A stretch of 44,849 bases of DNA from Novosphingobium album (ex Hu et al. 2023). GTDB lineage: Bacteria; Pseudomonadota; Alphaproteobacteria; Sphingomonadales; Sphingomonadaceae. The notes under the pieces are model-generated. The model did no database searches. It was given only the letters and a program-made list of their open reading frames with translations, and had not been told where the DNA came from. Made by a program: the position numbers and the translations under genes. Each line of letters opens with the position of its first letter. The stretch's first letter is position 1. The stretch is taken from positions 1 through 44,849 of the forward strand of contig NZ_JALHLE010000030.1 in NCBI RefSeq assembly GCF_022832385.1, in the 5' to 3' direction. Positions 32,059 through 41,776 of this stretch are shown one piece after another.

Positions 32059-34730
32059 CGTGCGACCTCTATGGCTGCGAGTGAAACGTTACCACCAACG
32101 GCATTGAAATCGAGCGAAAGCAGGCCGCCCGATACCTGGACGGGGAAGCTTCGCACCAGTTCCTTGCGCGATCCCCCCGCGGCCTTTGCGACGTTGAGAG
32201 CATCGAGCACGTTGGTTCCGTTCGCCTTGACGGTCACCGCCTGCGTTTCCGGAGGAACTGCCGAGGGCTCGAACAAGTGCAGCGTAACCGTCCAGTCTCC
32301 GTCGGGCACGGGTATGCCGTAGGAGAAGTCAGTGCCCTGGCGCCAGTAGTCGAACAGGCGGAGCTCGGCGGCCTCCACTGTGCGTGGCGGACCACTCGTC
32401 ATTTTCCCGAAACCGCCGAGATTGAGGACCATCGGCTTGCCGCCGGTGACGAACGTATCCGAACCAAACTGGCGCTTGCCCAGAACGCTGCCGGCCAGAT
32501 TGCCAGCATCTATGCGGATGCCCTGTTTCATCGGGTCGGGCCCGGTCCAGGTCATTTCGTCGGACACTGTCTCGCCGTTGGCCGTCGCCGTGACGACCGC
32601 CTTGTTCGGGCCCGGCGCGAGTGGGACCTGCTTCCATTCGCACACGTTATCGGGGCAGGGCGCTTCGCCGATCGTCCTGCCATTGATGACGAGCCGGGCG
32701 GCGGGCGCGTTGGCATAGGCCTTGACGGTCATCACCGGATAGGCGCGCGCAACATAGTGCTTGCCCGCGAAATGGATGGCAGGCGTGTCGCTCCAGGCCA
32801 CCTTGTAGAACCAGAAGGCGTCCTTCCTGACCTTGCGGTCTGCGGTGACGAGACCCTTGTCGTTCAGGTCTATGGAATCGCCTTCGCCCCGCAGGTCACT
32901 GGCGAAGTCGAACATGTTCCAGACCCAGCTCGCGAACACGAAATCGCGCGCGGCGATGGCAGGCCAGGTCTGTTCGTGGACCCAGGCTTCGTATTCCTCG
33001 GGATGGGGGCGGCCGATGAAGTTCACGAAGCCGCTCGTCACATCGTCGCTGTGCTGGCTTACCGCGCCGCCCGCGCCATATTCACTGACGGAAATCGGCA
33101 GCTGCGGGTGCTTGACGTGGAATTTGTCGAGCTGGGCGCCCAGTTCGGCGCGTGCTTCCAGCGGCTTGGGGTAATACCAGCCGTAATAGCGGTTGTAGCC
33201 TACCAGGTCCGCGGTGCCGACAACCTGTTCTCCGGCGGTTTTGGCCATCATCCCCAGATCCTCGCAGCAATCCGCCATTGTCGTGGGACGCGAAGGATCT
33301 TCCTCCTTGGCGACTTCCTGCAGGCGCTTGAGCAGGGCCAGCGGTTTGGTGGGCTCCTTGCTGACGCCCAGCATGGCGCTGCTGTCGACCTCGTTGCCGA
33401 TCGACCACATCATGACAGCCGGGTGGTTGAAGTCCTGCCGGATCAGTTCCCGCAGCTGCTGCTCGGCGTTTGCCCAGAGTTGTGGCGTGCCTTCGCCGCC
33501 GGTCAGCGAGGGGCCGCTGACGTAGGGGATTTCGGCCCAGACCACCATCCCGGCCTCGTCGGCAAGGTCTGACCAGGCGTCCGCGTGCTGGTAGTGGGCC
33601 TGCCGGATCGTGTTTGCGCCAAGCTCCTCGATCAGTTCCATGTCCTTGCGGTGCTGTTCCGGCGTGAGCGCCCAGCCGGAACCGAGCCAGTCCTGATGGC
33701 GCGAGACGCCCTTGAGCTTGACGTGCTGCCCATTGAGGAAAAAGCCGGCATCGGGATCGAAGCGGAAAGTGCGGATGCCGAGGGGCTGGGTCACCTTGTC
33801 GAGCACGGTGGCCCCATCGGAGAGTGTGGCCGATACGGCGTACATGTAGGGATCGGCCCGGCCATTCCAGCGGTGCGGAGACTTGATGGTCAGGCGCTGG
33901 GCTACGTCGGCGGTCCCCTTTTCGAGGCTGACGGGCTGTGCCGCAGTGGCCACGATGCTGCCCTTGGCGTCGGTGATTTGCGTTGTGAGAGTGAGGTTCC
34001 TGCCGGTGCCCGCATTGCGCAGGCGCGTGCGCACATCGATGACAGCCTGACTTTCCGTCACTTGTGCGGCGCGGGCATAGGTGCCGGGGCCGCCGTAATC
34101 GAGGGGATCGATCGAGGCCGATGGCAACTGGAGAAGCGAGACGTTCCGGTAGATGCCGCCATGAACGAAGAAGTCGCCGCCCAGCGGAATGACGCTTGAG
34201 GTGGCGTTGCCCGGTTCCGGTTTGGAATTGTCGGCACGCACCACGATCAGATTGTCAGCCCCTGCCTTCCACGCGTCGGTAACGTCCAGCCTGAAACGGG
34301 AAAACGCGCCCTTGTGGGTGCCGACGTGCTTGCCGTTCACCCAGACGTCCGCCACTGCTCCGACCGCTGCGAAATCGAGATATTGCCGCATGTCCGGCGC
34401 TGCGGCAGGGGCTGCCACGGTCAGGCGGTACCAGCCGGTTCCTTGCGCGTTGCCGGTATCCGGTGTCCGCGCGGGCGCATAAGTGCCGATACGGTTCCAG
34501 GTATGGGGAACCGAGACTGTTTGCCAGCCATCATCCTGGAAATCCGGCGCGGTGACAGCAGGCGTTTCGGGCCCGAAGTGAAATTTCCATCCTTGGGAAA
34601 GCTCCGTGACTTCGCGTTCGGTCCCGGATTTCTGTGACAGTTTTACCGTTTCCGCCTGCGACGGACCGGCCACCGCCGCCAGGCTGCCCAGGGCGAGAGT
34701 TGCGGCCAAACGGGTAAATCGCACTTGCAT
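32055..34730 (-). CDS. Exported GH2 glycosidase (beta-glucuronidase or beta-galactosidase)
   Basis: An 891-residue secreted GH2 enzyme. After a Sec signal peptide (cleavage near SQA-E) come the sugar-binding jelly roll (about 45-215), an immunoglobulin-like domain (225-320) and a TIM barrel (325-640) with acid/base E447 in WSIGNEVD and nucleophile E550 in SVSEYG. Then a DUF4982-like domain (650-715) and a C-terminal malectin-like module (735-890; LFDYWRQGTDFSYGIPVPDGDW). Residues N623-D-K625-G fit the NxKG motif used by beta-glucuronidases for the carboxylate, but the same residues occur in relatives annotated as beta-galactosidases. The overlap with a hexuronate-type transporter favours a glucuronidase. 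Sure as GH2, unsure about the sugar. Confidence 0.88.
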   Translation of the reverse strand: MQVRFTRLAATLALGSLAAVAGPSQAETVKLSQKSGTEREVTELSQGWKFHFGPETPAVTAPDFQDDGWQTVSVPHTWNRIGTYAPARTPDTGNAQGTGWYRLTVAAPAAAPDMRQYLDFAAVGAVADVWVNGKHVGTHKGAFSRFRLDVTDAWKAGADNLIVVRADNSKPEPGNATSSVIPLGGDFFVHGGIYRNVSLLQLPSASIDPLDYGGPGTYARAAQVTESQAVIDVRTRLRNAGTGRNLTLTTQITDAKGSIVATAAQPVSLEKGTADVAQRLTIKSPHRWNGRADPYMYAVSATLSDGATVLDKVTQPLGIRTFRFDPDAGFFLNGQHVKLKGVSRHQDWLGSGWALTPEQHRKDMELIEELGANTIRQAHYQHADAWSDLADEAGMVVWAEIPYVSGPSLTGGEGTPQLWANAEQQLRELIRQDFNHPAVMMWSIGNEVDSSAMLGVSKEPTKPLALLKRLQEVAKEEDPSRPTTMADCCEDLGMMAKTAGEQVVGTADLVGYNRYYGWYYPKPLEARAELGAQLDKFHVKHPQLPISVSEYGAGGAVSQHSDDVTSGFVNFIGRPHPEEYEAWVHEQTWPAIAARDFVFASWVWNMFDFASDLRGEGDSIDLNDKGLVTADRKVRKDAFWFYKVAWSDTPAIHFAGKHYVARAYPVMTVKAYANAPAARLVINGRTIGEAPCPDNVCEWKQVPLAPGPNKAVVTATANGETVSDEMTWTGPDPMKQGIRIDAGNLAGSVLGKRQFGSDTFVTGGKPMVLNLGGFGKMTSGPPRTVEAAELRLFDYWRQGTDFSYGIPVPDGDWTVTLHLFEPSAVPPETQAVTVKANGTNVLDALNVAKAAGGSRKELVRSFPVQVSGGLLSLDFNAVGGNVSLAAIEVAR

Positions 34731-34797
34731 TTCCGGTGAACCTCCCAGCAGTCACCGGACTGCAGGCCGGCGATCTATCATACCAATGCAGCCTAGG

Positions 34798-34808
34798 TGG
34801 TCTGACCG
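34798..34808. promoter_or_regulatory. Possible FadR/GntR-type site upstream of the GH2 gene
   Basis: TGGTCTGACCG fits TGGTnnnACCA, the general FadR-subgroup pattern, with one deviation. It is 68 bases upstream of the GH2 start. It could bring the GH2-transporter operon under the GntR protein of the uronate divergon, although its half-site spacing differs from the dyad at 28582. A chance match is quite possible. Confidence 0.3.
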
Positions 34809-34896
34809 CATGATGCGAGTCTGAATTTTCCGGTAAGCCGGTGCGCGTCATTTCCGGCCGCAGTGCGGCAGGGCACTAAGGGTGCGGCAAGCGCCG

Positions 34897-35688
34897 TTAA
34901 TCGGGCATTTCGCTGGCAATGATGAGTTTGATGCCCGCTTCGGCAAGGGTCTCACGCATCGCCTGCGGGATGCCGGGATCGGTAATCAGCACGTCGATCT
35001 CTTCCAGACCGCACACGATCGCGCCCGAGGAAGACTTGAACTTGGAACTGTCGACCATCAGGATCACCGTTTCCGCGCGGTCAATCAGGCGCCGTTCGGC
35101 GGCGACCAGAATGACGTCCTGCTGCATCGCGCCCTGCGGGCCTACGGCAGCCGCCCCCATGAACAGCTTGGGGGCATGGAAGCGGGGCATGGATGCTTCG
35201 CCGGCCGGTGCGAGGACAATTTTCTGCTCGCGGAAAACGGTGCCGGAGGGGAGGAGCACCCGCGTATCCCGCTGCGCCAGCAGGGCATCGACGATGTGGA
35301 GCGAATTGGTGAGCACCTGCAAGCCCATGCCCCCCAGGTGTGTGCACATCTGCAGGGTCGTGGTGCCCCCATCCATCATTATGCCTTCACCCGGTGCGCA
35401 CAAAGCCGCGGCCGCGCGGCCGATCGCCTGCTTGGCCGGAAGGTGTTCTGTGATCGCCTGTTCGAATGGTGTTCCGGAAAGACCTGGCACGTCGCCGCTG
35501 CGATCGGCGTCGGGCAGTTTCGCTCCGCCATGCACGCGCAGGATATGTCCTGCTTCTTCAAGGCGTGTAAGGTCACGCCGGATCGTCGCGGGCGACGCAT
35601 CGAGCCGCGCTTCGAGGTCGCGATAACTGATGAAACCAGTCGCATGCATGGCGTCCAGTATCAGCTTCTCGCGTTCCTCTGCGTGCAT
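34897..35688 (-). CDS. DeoR family transcriptional regulator (rhamnose operon)
   Basis: A 263-residue DeoR regulator. The N-terminal helix-turn-helix is ISYRDLEARLDASPATIRRDLTRLEEAGHILRVHGGA, the DeoR signature. The sugar-phosphate sensor domain (DeoRC) has MDGGTTTLQMCTHL, LTNSLHIVDAL and VDSSKFKSSS (about 80-250). Such proteins release DNA when a sugar phosphate, here probably rhamnulose-1-phosphate, binds. It is the last gene of rhaB-lldD-MFS-deoR (20 bases after the MFS stop), so it is probably made as part of the operon it controls. The palindrome at 39565-39578 is a likely target. Confidence 0.88.
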   Translation of the reverse strand: MHAEEREKLILDAMHATGFISYRDLEARLDASPATIRRDLTRLEEAGHILRVHGGAKLPDADRSGDVPGLSGTPFEQAITEHLPAKQAIGRAAAALCAPGEGIMMDGGTTTLQMCTHLGGMGLQVLTNSLHIVDALLAQRDTRVLLPSGTVFREQKIVLAPAGEASMPRFHAPKLFMGAAAVGPQGAMQQDVILVAAERRLIDRAETVILMVDSSKFKSSSGAIVCGLEEIDVLITDPGIPQAMRETLAEAGIKLIIASEMPD

Positions 35689-35708
35689 GGGCGTTTTTTG
35701 TCCTTCCT

Positions 35709-36968
35709 TCAGGCCGATCCGCGTTCGGCTTCGAGCTGTTCGAGCGACTTGCCCTCATTGCGCGGCGCCCAAGCTATCCCGATCAGGCCGCTTATGACGA
35801 GAAAGCCAGTAAGAATCCATGCAAGGTTCGTAAAGCCCGTGGCGGTCAGCATTGGCACGAAAAAGCTGAACACTCCCAGGACGATGCGGACAATGGCAAA
35901 GCAGATCCCCTGAGCGGTTGCGCGCACAGCTGTCGGAAACTGCTCCGCGCTCCAGAGCTGAAAGAAGCTCTGCGCGCCGAAGCCGCCGCCAAACTGAAGC
36001 AGGAAGACATAAAGCAGGGCGACCGGGATCGTCAGCGGGAATACCGCCAGAAGCGCCATGCCCGCAATCTGGATCACGGCGGAGGCCGCGAACAGCATCC
36101 GCTGGTTCACCCGGTCAGACAGCTTCATGAAGACGAAGTAGATCGAGACCATGCCGATGAAGAACGAGAAGGCCTGGATGGCGACGCTCTGGGCCTGCGT
36201 GGCAGCGCCCACCGTGCGCAGGATGTAGGGGAAGAAGAAGCCGTTGGTTCCGGCCCACAGGTTCCAGAACCCGTACATGCCGACAAGGCCCAGGATCGAC
36301 GTCAGATACTTCGGCTTCAGCAGCGTCGACAATCCATGGGTCGGGCCTTCGGGCTTTTGCGATTCCACCCAGCGCCTCGACTCGGCCATGCGCGAGCGCA
36401 GCAGAGTCAGTCCGAGGGCTATGACCACCAGATGTGCGAACACGATGCGCGCACCGAGTTCTCCCAGCGATGTCAGGGCAAGGCTCAGCAACAGAACGAC
36501 CACAGGGCCGAGGTACCACAGCACTTGCGCCACGCCTGAGTGCTTGCCACGCCTCGTGTCAGGGGCCTGTTCGGCGATCAGCGACCAGCTGGCGGGAATA
36601 TCGGCGCCGACCGCCAGGCCAACGATCAGGAAGCCGGTAATGATCATCCACGGGGCTATCGCGAAAACCAGCATGCTCATGCCGAAGGCGTAGATCAGCA
36701 TGTCCCACTGGTAGATCTTCTTGCGGCCCAGCTTGTCACATAGCCAGCCACCCAGCAGCGCTCCGACGCCCGCGCCGATGGCGTTGGGGCCGAACGCGCC
36801 GATCAGGCCGATGGTGTCGTTGGAAAGGTGATAGCTTTCCTGCCACAGCGCGAGGGCAGCGGCCCCCGAAACGATGGAACCGGCATCGATGTAATTGGCA
36901 AGGCCGGCGAGAATCGTATCGCGCCAGTTGTCGCCGGTATCCAGGTGTTCGCCAGCAGCCGTGGCCAT
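35709..36968 (-). CDS. MFS transporter, probable L-rhamnose importer
   Basis: A 419-residue sugar-porter-like MFS protein with 12 predicted membrane segments. Loop motif GGWLCDKLGRKKIY is the DRxGRR-type loop between segments 2 and 3, and RMAESRRWVESQKPEG resembles the PESPRWL motif that ends the first half. The start at ATG 36968 has GGGAG upstream; an earlier in-frame start (36986) would overlap lldD. The position between lldD and deoR makes L-rhamnose the best guess for the substrate. Myo-inositol or other polyol specificity cannot be excluded. Confidence 0.83.
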   Translation of the reverse strand: MATAAGEHLDTGDNWRDTILAGLANYIDAGSIVSGAAALALWQESYHLSNDTIGLIGAFGPNAIGAGVGALLGGWLCDKLGRKKIYQWDMLIYAFGMSMLVFAIAPWMIITGFLIVGLAVGADIPASWSLIAEQAPDTRRGKHSGVAQVLWYLGPVVVLLLSLALTSLGELGARIVFAHLVVIALGLTLLRSRMAESRRWVESQKPEGPTHGLSTLLKPKYLTSILGLVGMYGFWNLWAGTNGFFFPYILRTVGAATQAQSVAIQAFSFFIGMVSIYFVFMKLSDRVNQRMLFAASAVIQIAGMALLAVFPLTIPVALLYVFLLQFGGGFGAQSFFQLWSAEQFPTAVRATAQGICFAIVRIVLGVFSFFVPMLTATGFTNLAWILTGFLVISGLIGIAWAPRNEGKSLEQLEAERGSA

Positions 36969-36972
36969 GATG

Positions 36973-38118
36973 TCAGTCTCCCGCAAGGATTGTTCTGTTG
37001 ATTTCGGTGATTTTCGTGGTGCCGGTCAGCGCCATGGCGACCCGCATTTCCGCTTCGATCAGGTTCAGCATTTTCACGATGCCCGCTTCGCCGCCCGTGG
37101 CCAGGGCCCAGGCCCAGGCACGGCCCAGCAGGACGCCCCTGGCGCCAAGCGCCAGCATGCGCACGACATCGAGCCCGGAGCGGATGCCGCCATCCGCGAG
37201 TACGGTCAGCCGGTCGCCCACGGCCTCGGCAATAGGGGGCAGGGCGCGAGCGGTGGACAGGACGCCATCCAGCTGGCGGCCGCCGTGGTTCGACACGACG
37301 ATCCCGTCCGCGCCAAGCTCCGCAGCTTCCTTCGCATCTTCGGGATCGAGGATGCCCTTGATGATGAGCGGGCCCTTCCATTCCGAGCGGATGAAATCGA
37401 GGTCGCGCCAGTTGATCGAGGGATCGAAATTATTGCGCATCCAGGCGAAGAAATCCTCGATGCCTGTCCTGCCCTGCAGCACCGGGGCGACATTGCCCAG
37501 TGTGTGAGGGCGGCCCCGGAGGCCGACGTCCCAGGCCCAGCCGGGGCGCAGCATGGCTTGTCCCACGCGCCAGGCTGCTCCCTTCAGGCCGCCCGAACCG
37601 GCAAGACCGGTGTGGTAATCGCGATAGCGGCTGCCCGGGACCGGCATGTCGACAGTGAAGACGAGGGCGGAACACGCGGCGTCTACGGCCCTGGCCAGCA
37701 GGTCCTTCATGAAGGTGCGGTCCCGGATCATGTAGAGCTGGAACCAGAACGGCTGGCTGGCGGCGGCGGCCACTTCGCCGATCGGGCAGGCGCCGACCGT
37801 GGAAAGCGTGAAGGGCACGCCGGTTCTTTCCGCGGCGCGCACGGCCTGGCATTCGCCCCGCCGCGCATTGAGACCGGCGAGGCCGATCGGGGCAAGCGCG
37901 AGTGGCAGGCTCAGCCTCTGGCCGAACAATTCGGTCGAAAGGTCAAGCCGCGAGACGTCGCGCAGCACCCGCTGGCGCAGGGCAAGGCCAGAGAGGTCCT
38001 CGACGTTGCGGCGCAAGGTCTGCTCGGCGTAGGAGCCACCGTCGATATATTCGAACAGGAAGCGCGGCAGGCGGCGGCGCGCGGCCTCGCGGTAATCCGG
38101 AACAGATGCCGTGATCAT
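36973..38118 (-). CDS. lldD: L-lactate dehydrogenase (FMN alpha-hydroxy acid oxidase family)
   Basis: A 381-residue FMN enzyme very like E. coli LldD. Matching stretches include [50 protein letters not shown] and [14 protein letters not shown]. The active-site His H278 is in [12 protein letters not shown]. It oxidises L-lactate to pyruvate and passes electrons to the respiratory chain. In a rhamnose operon this closes the pathway, because the aldolase gives L-lactaldehyde and its oxidation gives L-lactate. The start at ATG 38118 overlaps the kinase stop (ATGA). Confidence 0.9.
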   Translation of the reverse strand: MITASVPDYREAARRRLPRFLFEYIDGGSYAEQTLRRNVEDLSGLALRQRVLRDVSRLDLSTELFGQRLSLPLALAPIGLAGLNARRGECQAVRAAERTGVPFTLSTVGACPIGEVAAAASQPFWFQLYMIRDRTFMKDLLARAVDAACSALVFTVDMPVPGSRYRDYHTGLAGSGGLKGAAWRVGQAMLRPGWAWDVGLRGRPHTLGNVAPVLQGRTGIEDFFAWMRNNFDPSINWRDLDFIRSEWKGPLIIKGILDPEDAKEAAELGADGIVVSNHGGRQLDGVLSTARALPPIAEAVGDRLTVLADGGIRSGLDVVRMLALGARGVLLGRAWAWALATGGEAGIVKMLNLIEAEMRVAMALTGTTKITEINRTILAGD

Positions 38119-39533
38119 CTCGAAGCTCCGGAAATATGCTGGTGCCATTTCGCCTTGTAGGCAACGAGGTCTCCTTCAAGCGGCTCCACCTGCCGCAGTC
38201 CGCCGCTGGGCTTCAGCAGTGGATTGATCAGGCGAAGGGCTCCGAATGAGACATCGTTGTGCGCGTTGGCGACATAGACCTGCGTCGTGGGCCGAAATGC
38301 TGCGAGCGCGCGGACGAACACTTCGGCTTCGGCAAAGCGGCCTTCGACCAGCAGCCTTTCCCTGGATCCGATCAGATCGAGCGAGGTGTCGGCCACCAGC
38401 GCGGCGTAGAGGCAGATGGCGGCACGGCGTGCATACCACGTGCCCGCCCATTCGACCGGCGCGTTGATCCAGCATGCCTTTCCATCCGGGTACGGACCGA
38501 AGCCCGGCGCCAGCGTGGGCATCATCATCGTCCCACGCTCGAGCAATGCGGGAACGGCTTCCATCAGCTTGGGCTGGTCGGGCTTGATATCGACCCGGCG
38601 CGTGTCGAGCTGGATGACCGTCTCGATTTCGCGGCCGCCCATGAAGCGCGCCGAAGGCACCGGCCAGCCGTAGGCGTCGACATTGACAAGTGTGTCGCGC
38701 GCTTCGGAAAGATCGGCAAGGGATACTGTCTCCGCTGCCAGGCGCATGGCGATGAACCACGTGCCCGTAGACAGGATTGTCGCTTCCTTCCTTGCGATTT
38801 CGGCAAAACCCCGGGCGGCAAGAAGGGCGGCATTGGAATCGTGCAGGCCGGCAAGGACTTGCGCTGTCCCGGGAAGGCCGCTGGCAGCTGCAATCTCGGG
38901 CCGGATTGAGCCGACAACATCACTGGCCTTGGCAAGCGGTGCAAACCGTTCGGCCCATCCGAGGCGCTGCGCCACGGACGAAAAGCGACCCTCCTCGGGG
39001 ATCCACAGGTCGCTGTGGCAGCCCAGACTGGTTACTTCGCTGACGGCATTGCCGGAGAGAAACCATGCCCAGTACTGGGCCCAGGGGAGCAGTGTCGCAC
39101 GCTCCATCTTGTCCGGGTGCAGCTGCGCGGCCCAATAGACCTGAGAGCCCAGGTTGAGTCCGTCCGGCAGGGCGGGGGAGCCGGTCCTGGCAAAGGGATC
39201 GCGCTCGGCGCGATATGCCTGCATCGTTTCCGGCGGGATGGGCTGTTCGTAGTCGAGGGGCGGGAAGAGGACCCCTTCGACTCCCAGCGCCACGAACGCC
39301 GCGCCGTGGGCTACCGGGATGATCGCTTCGATCGGGTGGCCCCGGTAGGCCGCAAGTGCCGAACGGATCCATGTGCCGATGCCGTCGATATCGAGCCGCC
39401 GGACGCCCTCCAGAATGCAGGATTCATTGGCGCGCACCTGCCGGTCAAGCAGCCGGCCCCCACGGGACCATGCCGTCACCTTGCTCAGGGTCTTGCCAAT
39501 GTCGACGACGATGGTGGTGGCGGCCTGGGACAT
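38115..39533 (-). CDS. rhaB: FGGY-family kinase, probable L-rhamnulokinase
   Basis: A 472-residue FGGY sugar kinase. The first phosphate-binding strand is [15 protein letters not shown]. The centre holds [15 protein letters not shown] and [15 protein letters not shown] motifs typical of the RhaB/FucK branch, and the C-terminal ATP-binding part is [19 protein letters not shown]. It should phosphorylate L-rhamnulose at C1. The length is close to other rhamnulokinases. The ATG at 39533 is preferred over TTG 39542, because GGAGA lies just upstream and would be covered by the longer frame. It heads the minus-strand operon and is divergent from the rhamnulose-1-phosphate aldolase fusion. Confidence 0.85.
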   Translation of the reverse strand: MSQAATTIVVDIGKTLSKVTAWSRGGRLLDRQVRANESCILEGVRRLDIDGIGTWIRSALAAYRGHPIEAIIPVAHGAAFVALGVEGVLFPPLDYEQPIPPETMQAYRAERDPFARTGSPALPDGLNLGSQVYWAAQLHPDKMERATLLPWAQYWAWFLSGNAVSEVTSLGCHSDLWIPEEGRFSSVAQRLGWAERFAPLAKASDVVGSIRPEIAAASGLPGTAQVLAGLHDSNAALLAARGFAEIARKEATILSTGTWFIAMRLAAETVSLADLSEARDTLVNVDAYGWPVPSARFMGGREIETVIQLDTRRVDIKPDQPKLMEAVPALLERGTMMMPTLAPGFGPYPDGKACWINAPVEWAGTWYARRAAICLYAALVADTSLDLIGSRERLLVEGRFAEAEVFVRALAAFRPTTQVYVANAHNDVSFGALRLINPLLKPSGGLRQVEPLEGDLVAYKAKWHQHISGASR

Positions 39534-39564
39534 GCTCTCCAAAACTTCTGTCAGGGATCTGATT

Positions 39565-39578
39565 GATCATTAATGATC
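39565..39578. promoter_or_regulatory. Palindromic operator in the rhamnose divergon
   Basis: GATCATTAATGATC is a perfect 14-base palindrome in the 69-base gap between rhaB and the aldolase fusion gene. It is well placed to control both directions. The DeoR protein encoded in the same operon is the natural candidate to bind it. The AT-rich centre may also form part of a promoter. Confidence 0.6.
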
Positions 39579-39602
39579 GTTTGATATCGAAAGAGATTGA
39601 AA

Positions 39603-41753
39603 ATGGAAAGAGGGAATGTTAAAGGCGCGGCCATGGATACGACCCTTGCCCCTTCGCTCGATACCGCAATTCCCTTCGTTGTGCCTACCAGCCGGTGGGA
39701 CGACTCGGTGGCGGCAGGTCTCTCGCCCGCCGAACTGCTTCTGTACCGTTCCAACCTGCTCGGTTCGGATCTGACGGTTACGAACTTCGGAGGCGGCAAC
39801 ACGTCGGCCAAGCTGGCAGGGGTCGATCCGCTCACGGGTGAAGGCACCGAGGTCTTGTGGGTCAAGGGCTCGGGCGGCGATATCGGCTCAATGAAGCTCG
39901 ACGGCTTCGCGACGCTGTACCAGGACAAGTTGCTTGGTCTGGAGAAGCATTCCGGCGGGCCTGAAGATGACGACAAGATGGTTGGCTATCTGCCCCATTG
40001 CACGTTCAACCTGAATTCGCGCGCGGCCTCGATCGATACCCCGCTGCATTCATTGCTTCCTTTCGCGCATGTCGACCATGTCCACCCGGACGCGATCATT
40101 GCCTTGGCGGCTTCGTCGGGGGGCGAGGCTGCCACGCAGGAAATCTGGGGCGGAAAGATCGGCTGGTTGCCGTGGAAGCGGCCTGGTTATTCACTTGGAG
40201 TGATGCTTCGTGACTACGTCGAGGCCAATCCGCATGTCGAAGGTGTCATGCTGGCCGGCCACGGGATCATCTGCTGGGCCGACAGCGCGAAGGCCTGCTA
40301 CGAACACACCATCGGCCTGATTGCCGATGCCGCAAACTATCTGAATTCAAGGCTTGCCGGGAAACCGGCATTTGGCGGTGCGCTCTCCTTCTCCAACTCC
40401 TCCGGGGAGCGTGCCGCAGCCGCAGCCGACCTTATGCCACGTCTTCGCGGTCTCATGACCGGTGCGCGGCGTAAGGTCGGCCATTTTTCGGACGATGCCG
40501 AGGCACTGGAATTCGTGAACTCTGCCGACTTCGAACGGCTGGCAGCGCTTGGGACCTCATGTCCGGACCACTTCCTGCGAACCAAGATTGCGCCGCTGAC
40601 ACTCGATCCGGCAAAGTTGCAGGACGATGCCTACCTCGCGCAGAAGATTGCGGACTATCGCGATCTCTACGCAGCCTACTACGAGCGCTGCAAGCGGGGC
40701 AATTCGCCTGCCATGCGTGACTCGAACCCGGTTGTCGTACTGGTGCCTGGCGTGGGGCGGATCACTTTCGCAACCGACAAGACAACCGCGCGGCTCGCGG
40801 GAGAATTCTATGGCAACGCGATCAATGTGATGCGGGGCGCCGAAGCGATCGGGGAATATATCGCGCTTGATGAGCAGGAAGCCTTCGACATCGAGTACTG
40901 GCTGCTCGAGGAAGCCAAGCTTCAGCGCATGCCCGCGCCAAAGCCGCTGGCCGGTCGTGTCGCGCTTGTCACCGGCGGGGCTGGCGGCATCGGGGCGGCT
41001 ACGGCTGCCCGCCTGATGGCCGATGGGGCCTGCGTGATGCTGGCCGATCGCGACGGCAAGGCTGTCGAGGAAGTGCGGGCCGGTTTTGCCCGGCAGTTCG
41101 GGCATGATGTCGTGCGTGCCGCCGTCTGTGACGTCACGGATGAAGGGCAGGTCGAAGCGGCCTTCGAATCCTGTGCCCGCGAGTTCGGCGGACTCGACAT
41201 TCTTGTCGCCAATGCGGGTATCGCTTCCTCTGCACCTATCGAGGAGACCACGATCGAACTGTGGAGCCGCAACTACGACGTGCTTGCGCAGGGCTATTTC
41301 CTGACATCGAAGCACGCCTGGAAGCTGCTCAAGGGCATGAAGGAACAGGGCGGCACGTCCGTTGTCTTCATCGGCTCGAAAAACGGTGTTGCCGCAGCGA
41401 CCAATGCCAGTGCCTATGCGTCCGCCAAGGCAGCAGCGAACCATCTGGCCCGCTGCCTTGCCCTTGAAGGGGCGCCTTTCGGCATTCGCGTGAACACCGT
41501 GAACCCGGACGCCGTGATCAAGGGCAGCCGCATCTGGGATGGTGACTGGCGCAAGGAACGCGCCGGTGCGCATGGCATTGATTCCGGCAAGGAGCTGGAG
41601 GAACATTACCGTCAGCGTTCCATGCTGAAGCGCGACGTGCTGCCTTCGGACATTGCCGAGGCCGTGTATTTCCTGGCTGGCGATCAGTCGGCCAAGTCCA
41701 CCGGCAACATGATCAATGTCGATGCCGGCAATGCGCAGGCATTTACCCGCTGA
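39603..41753 (+). CDS. rhaD: Bifunctional rhamnulose-1-phosphate aldolase / lactaldehyde dehydrogenase (SDR) fusion
   Basis: A 716-residue fusion. The N-terminal class II aldolase part (about 30-430) has the zinc-site segments FAHVDHVHPDAIIAL and LAGHGIICW and splits L-rhamnulose-1-phosphate into DHAP and L-lactaldehyde. The C-terminal SDR part (about 445-716) has VTGGAGGIGAAT near residue 456, VANAGIAS, the Tyr/Lys pair Y605/K609 in YASAK, and GNMINVDAGNAQAF at the end; in related RhaEW-type proteins it oxidises lactaldehyde to lactate. The start is not settled: ATG 39603 is used, TTG 39597 and ATG 39633 are options. With RhaI, RhaB and LldD next to it the route to pyruvate is complete. Confidence 0.93.
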   Translation: MERGNVKGAAMDTTLAPSLDTAIPFVVPTSRWDDSVAAGLSPAELLLYRSNLLGSDLTVTNFGGGNTSAKLAGVDPLTGEGTEVLWVKGSGGDIGSMKLDGFATLYQDKLLGLEKHSGGPEDDDKMVGYLPHCTFNLNSRAASIDTPLHSLLPFAHVDHVHPDAIIALAASSGGEAATQEIWGGKIGWLPWKRPGYSLGVMLRDYVEANPHVEGVMLAGHGIICWADSAKACYEHTIGLIADAANYLNSRLAGKPAFGGALSFSNSSGERAAAAADLMPRLRGLMTGARRKVGHFSDDAEALEFVNSADFERLAALGTSCPDHFLRTKIAPLTLDPAKLQDDAYLAQKIADYRDLYAAYYERCKRGNSPAMRDSNPVVVLVPGVGRITFATDKTTARLAGEFYGNAINVMRGAEAIGEYIALDEQEAFDIEYWLLEEAKLQRMPAPKPLAGRVALVTGGAGGIGAATAARLMADGACVMLADRDGKAVEEVRAGFARQFGHDVVRAAVCDVTDEGQVEAAFESCAREFGGLDILVANAGIASSAPIEETTIELWSRNYDVLAQGYFLTSKHAWKLLKGMKEQGGTSVVFIGSKNGVAAATNASAYASAKAAANHLARCLALEGAPFGIRVNTVNPDAVIKGSRIWDGDWRKERAGAHGIDSGKELEEHYRQRSMLKRDVLPSDIAEAVYFLAGDQSAKSTGNMINVDAGNAQAFTR

Positions 41754-41776
41754 CAATAGATTGTGGAGAGGGAAAG

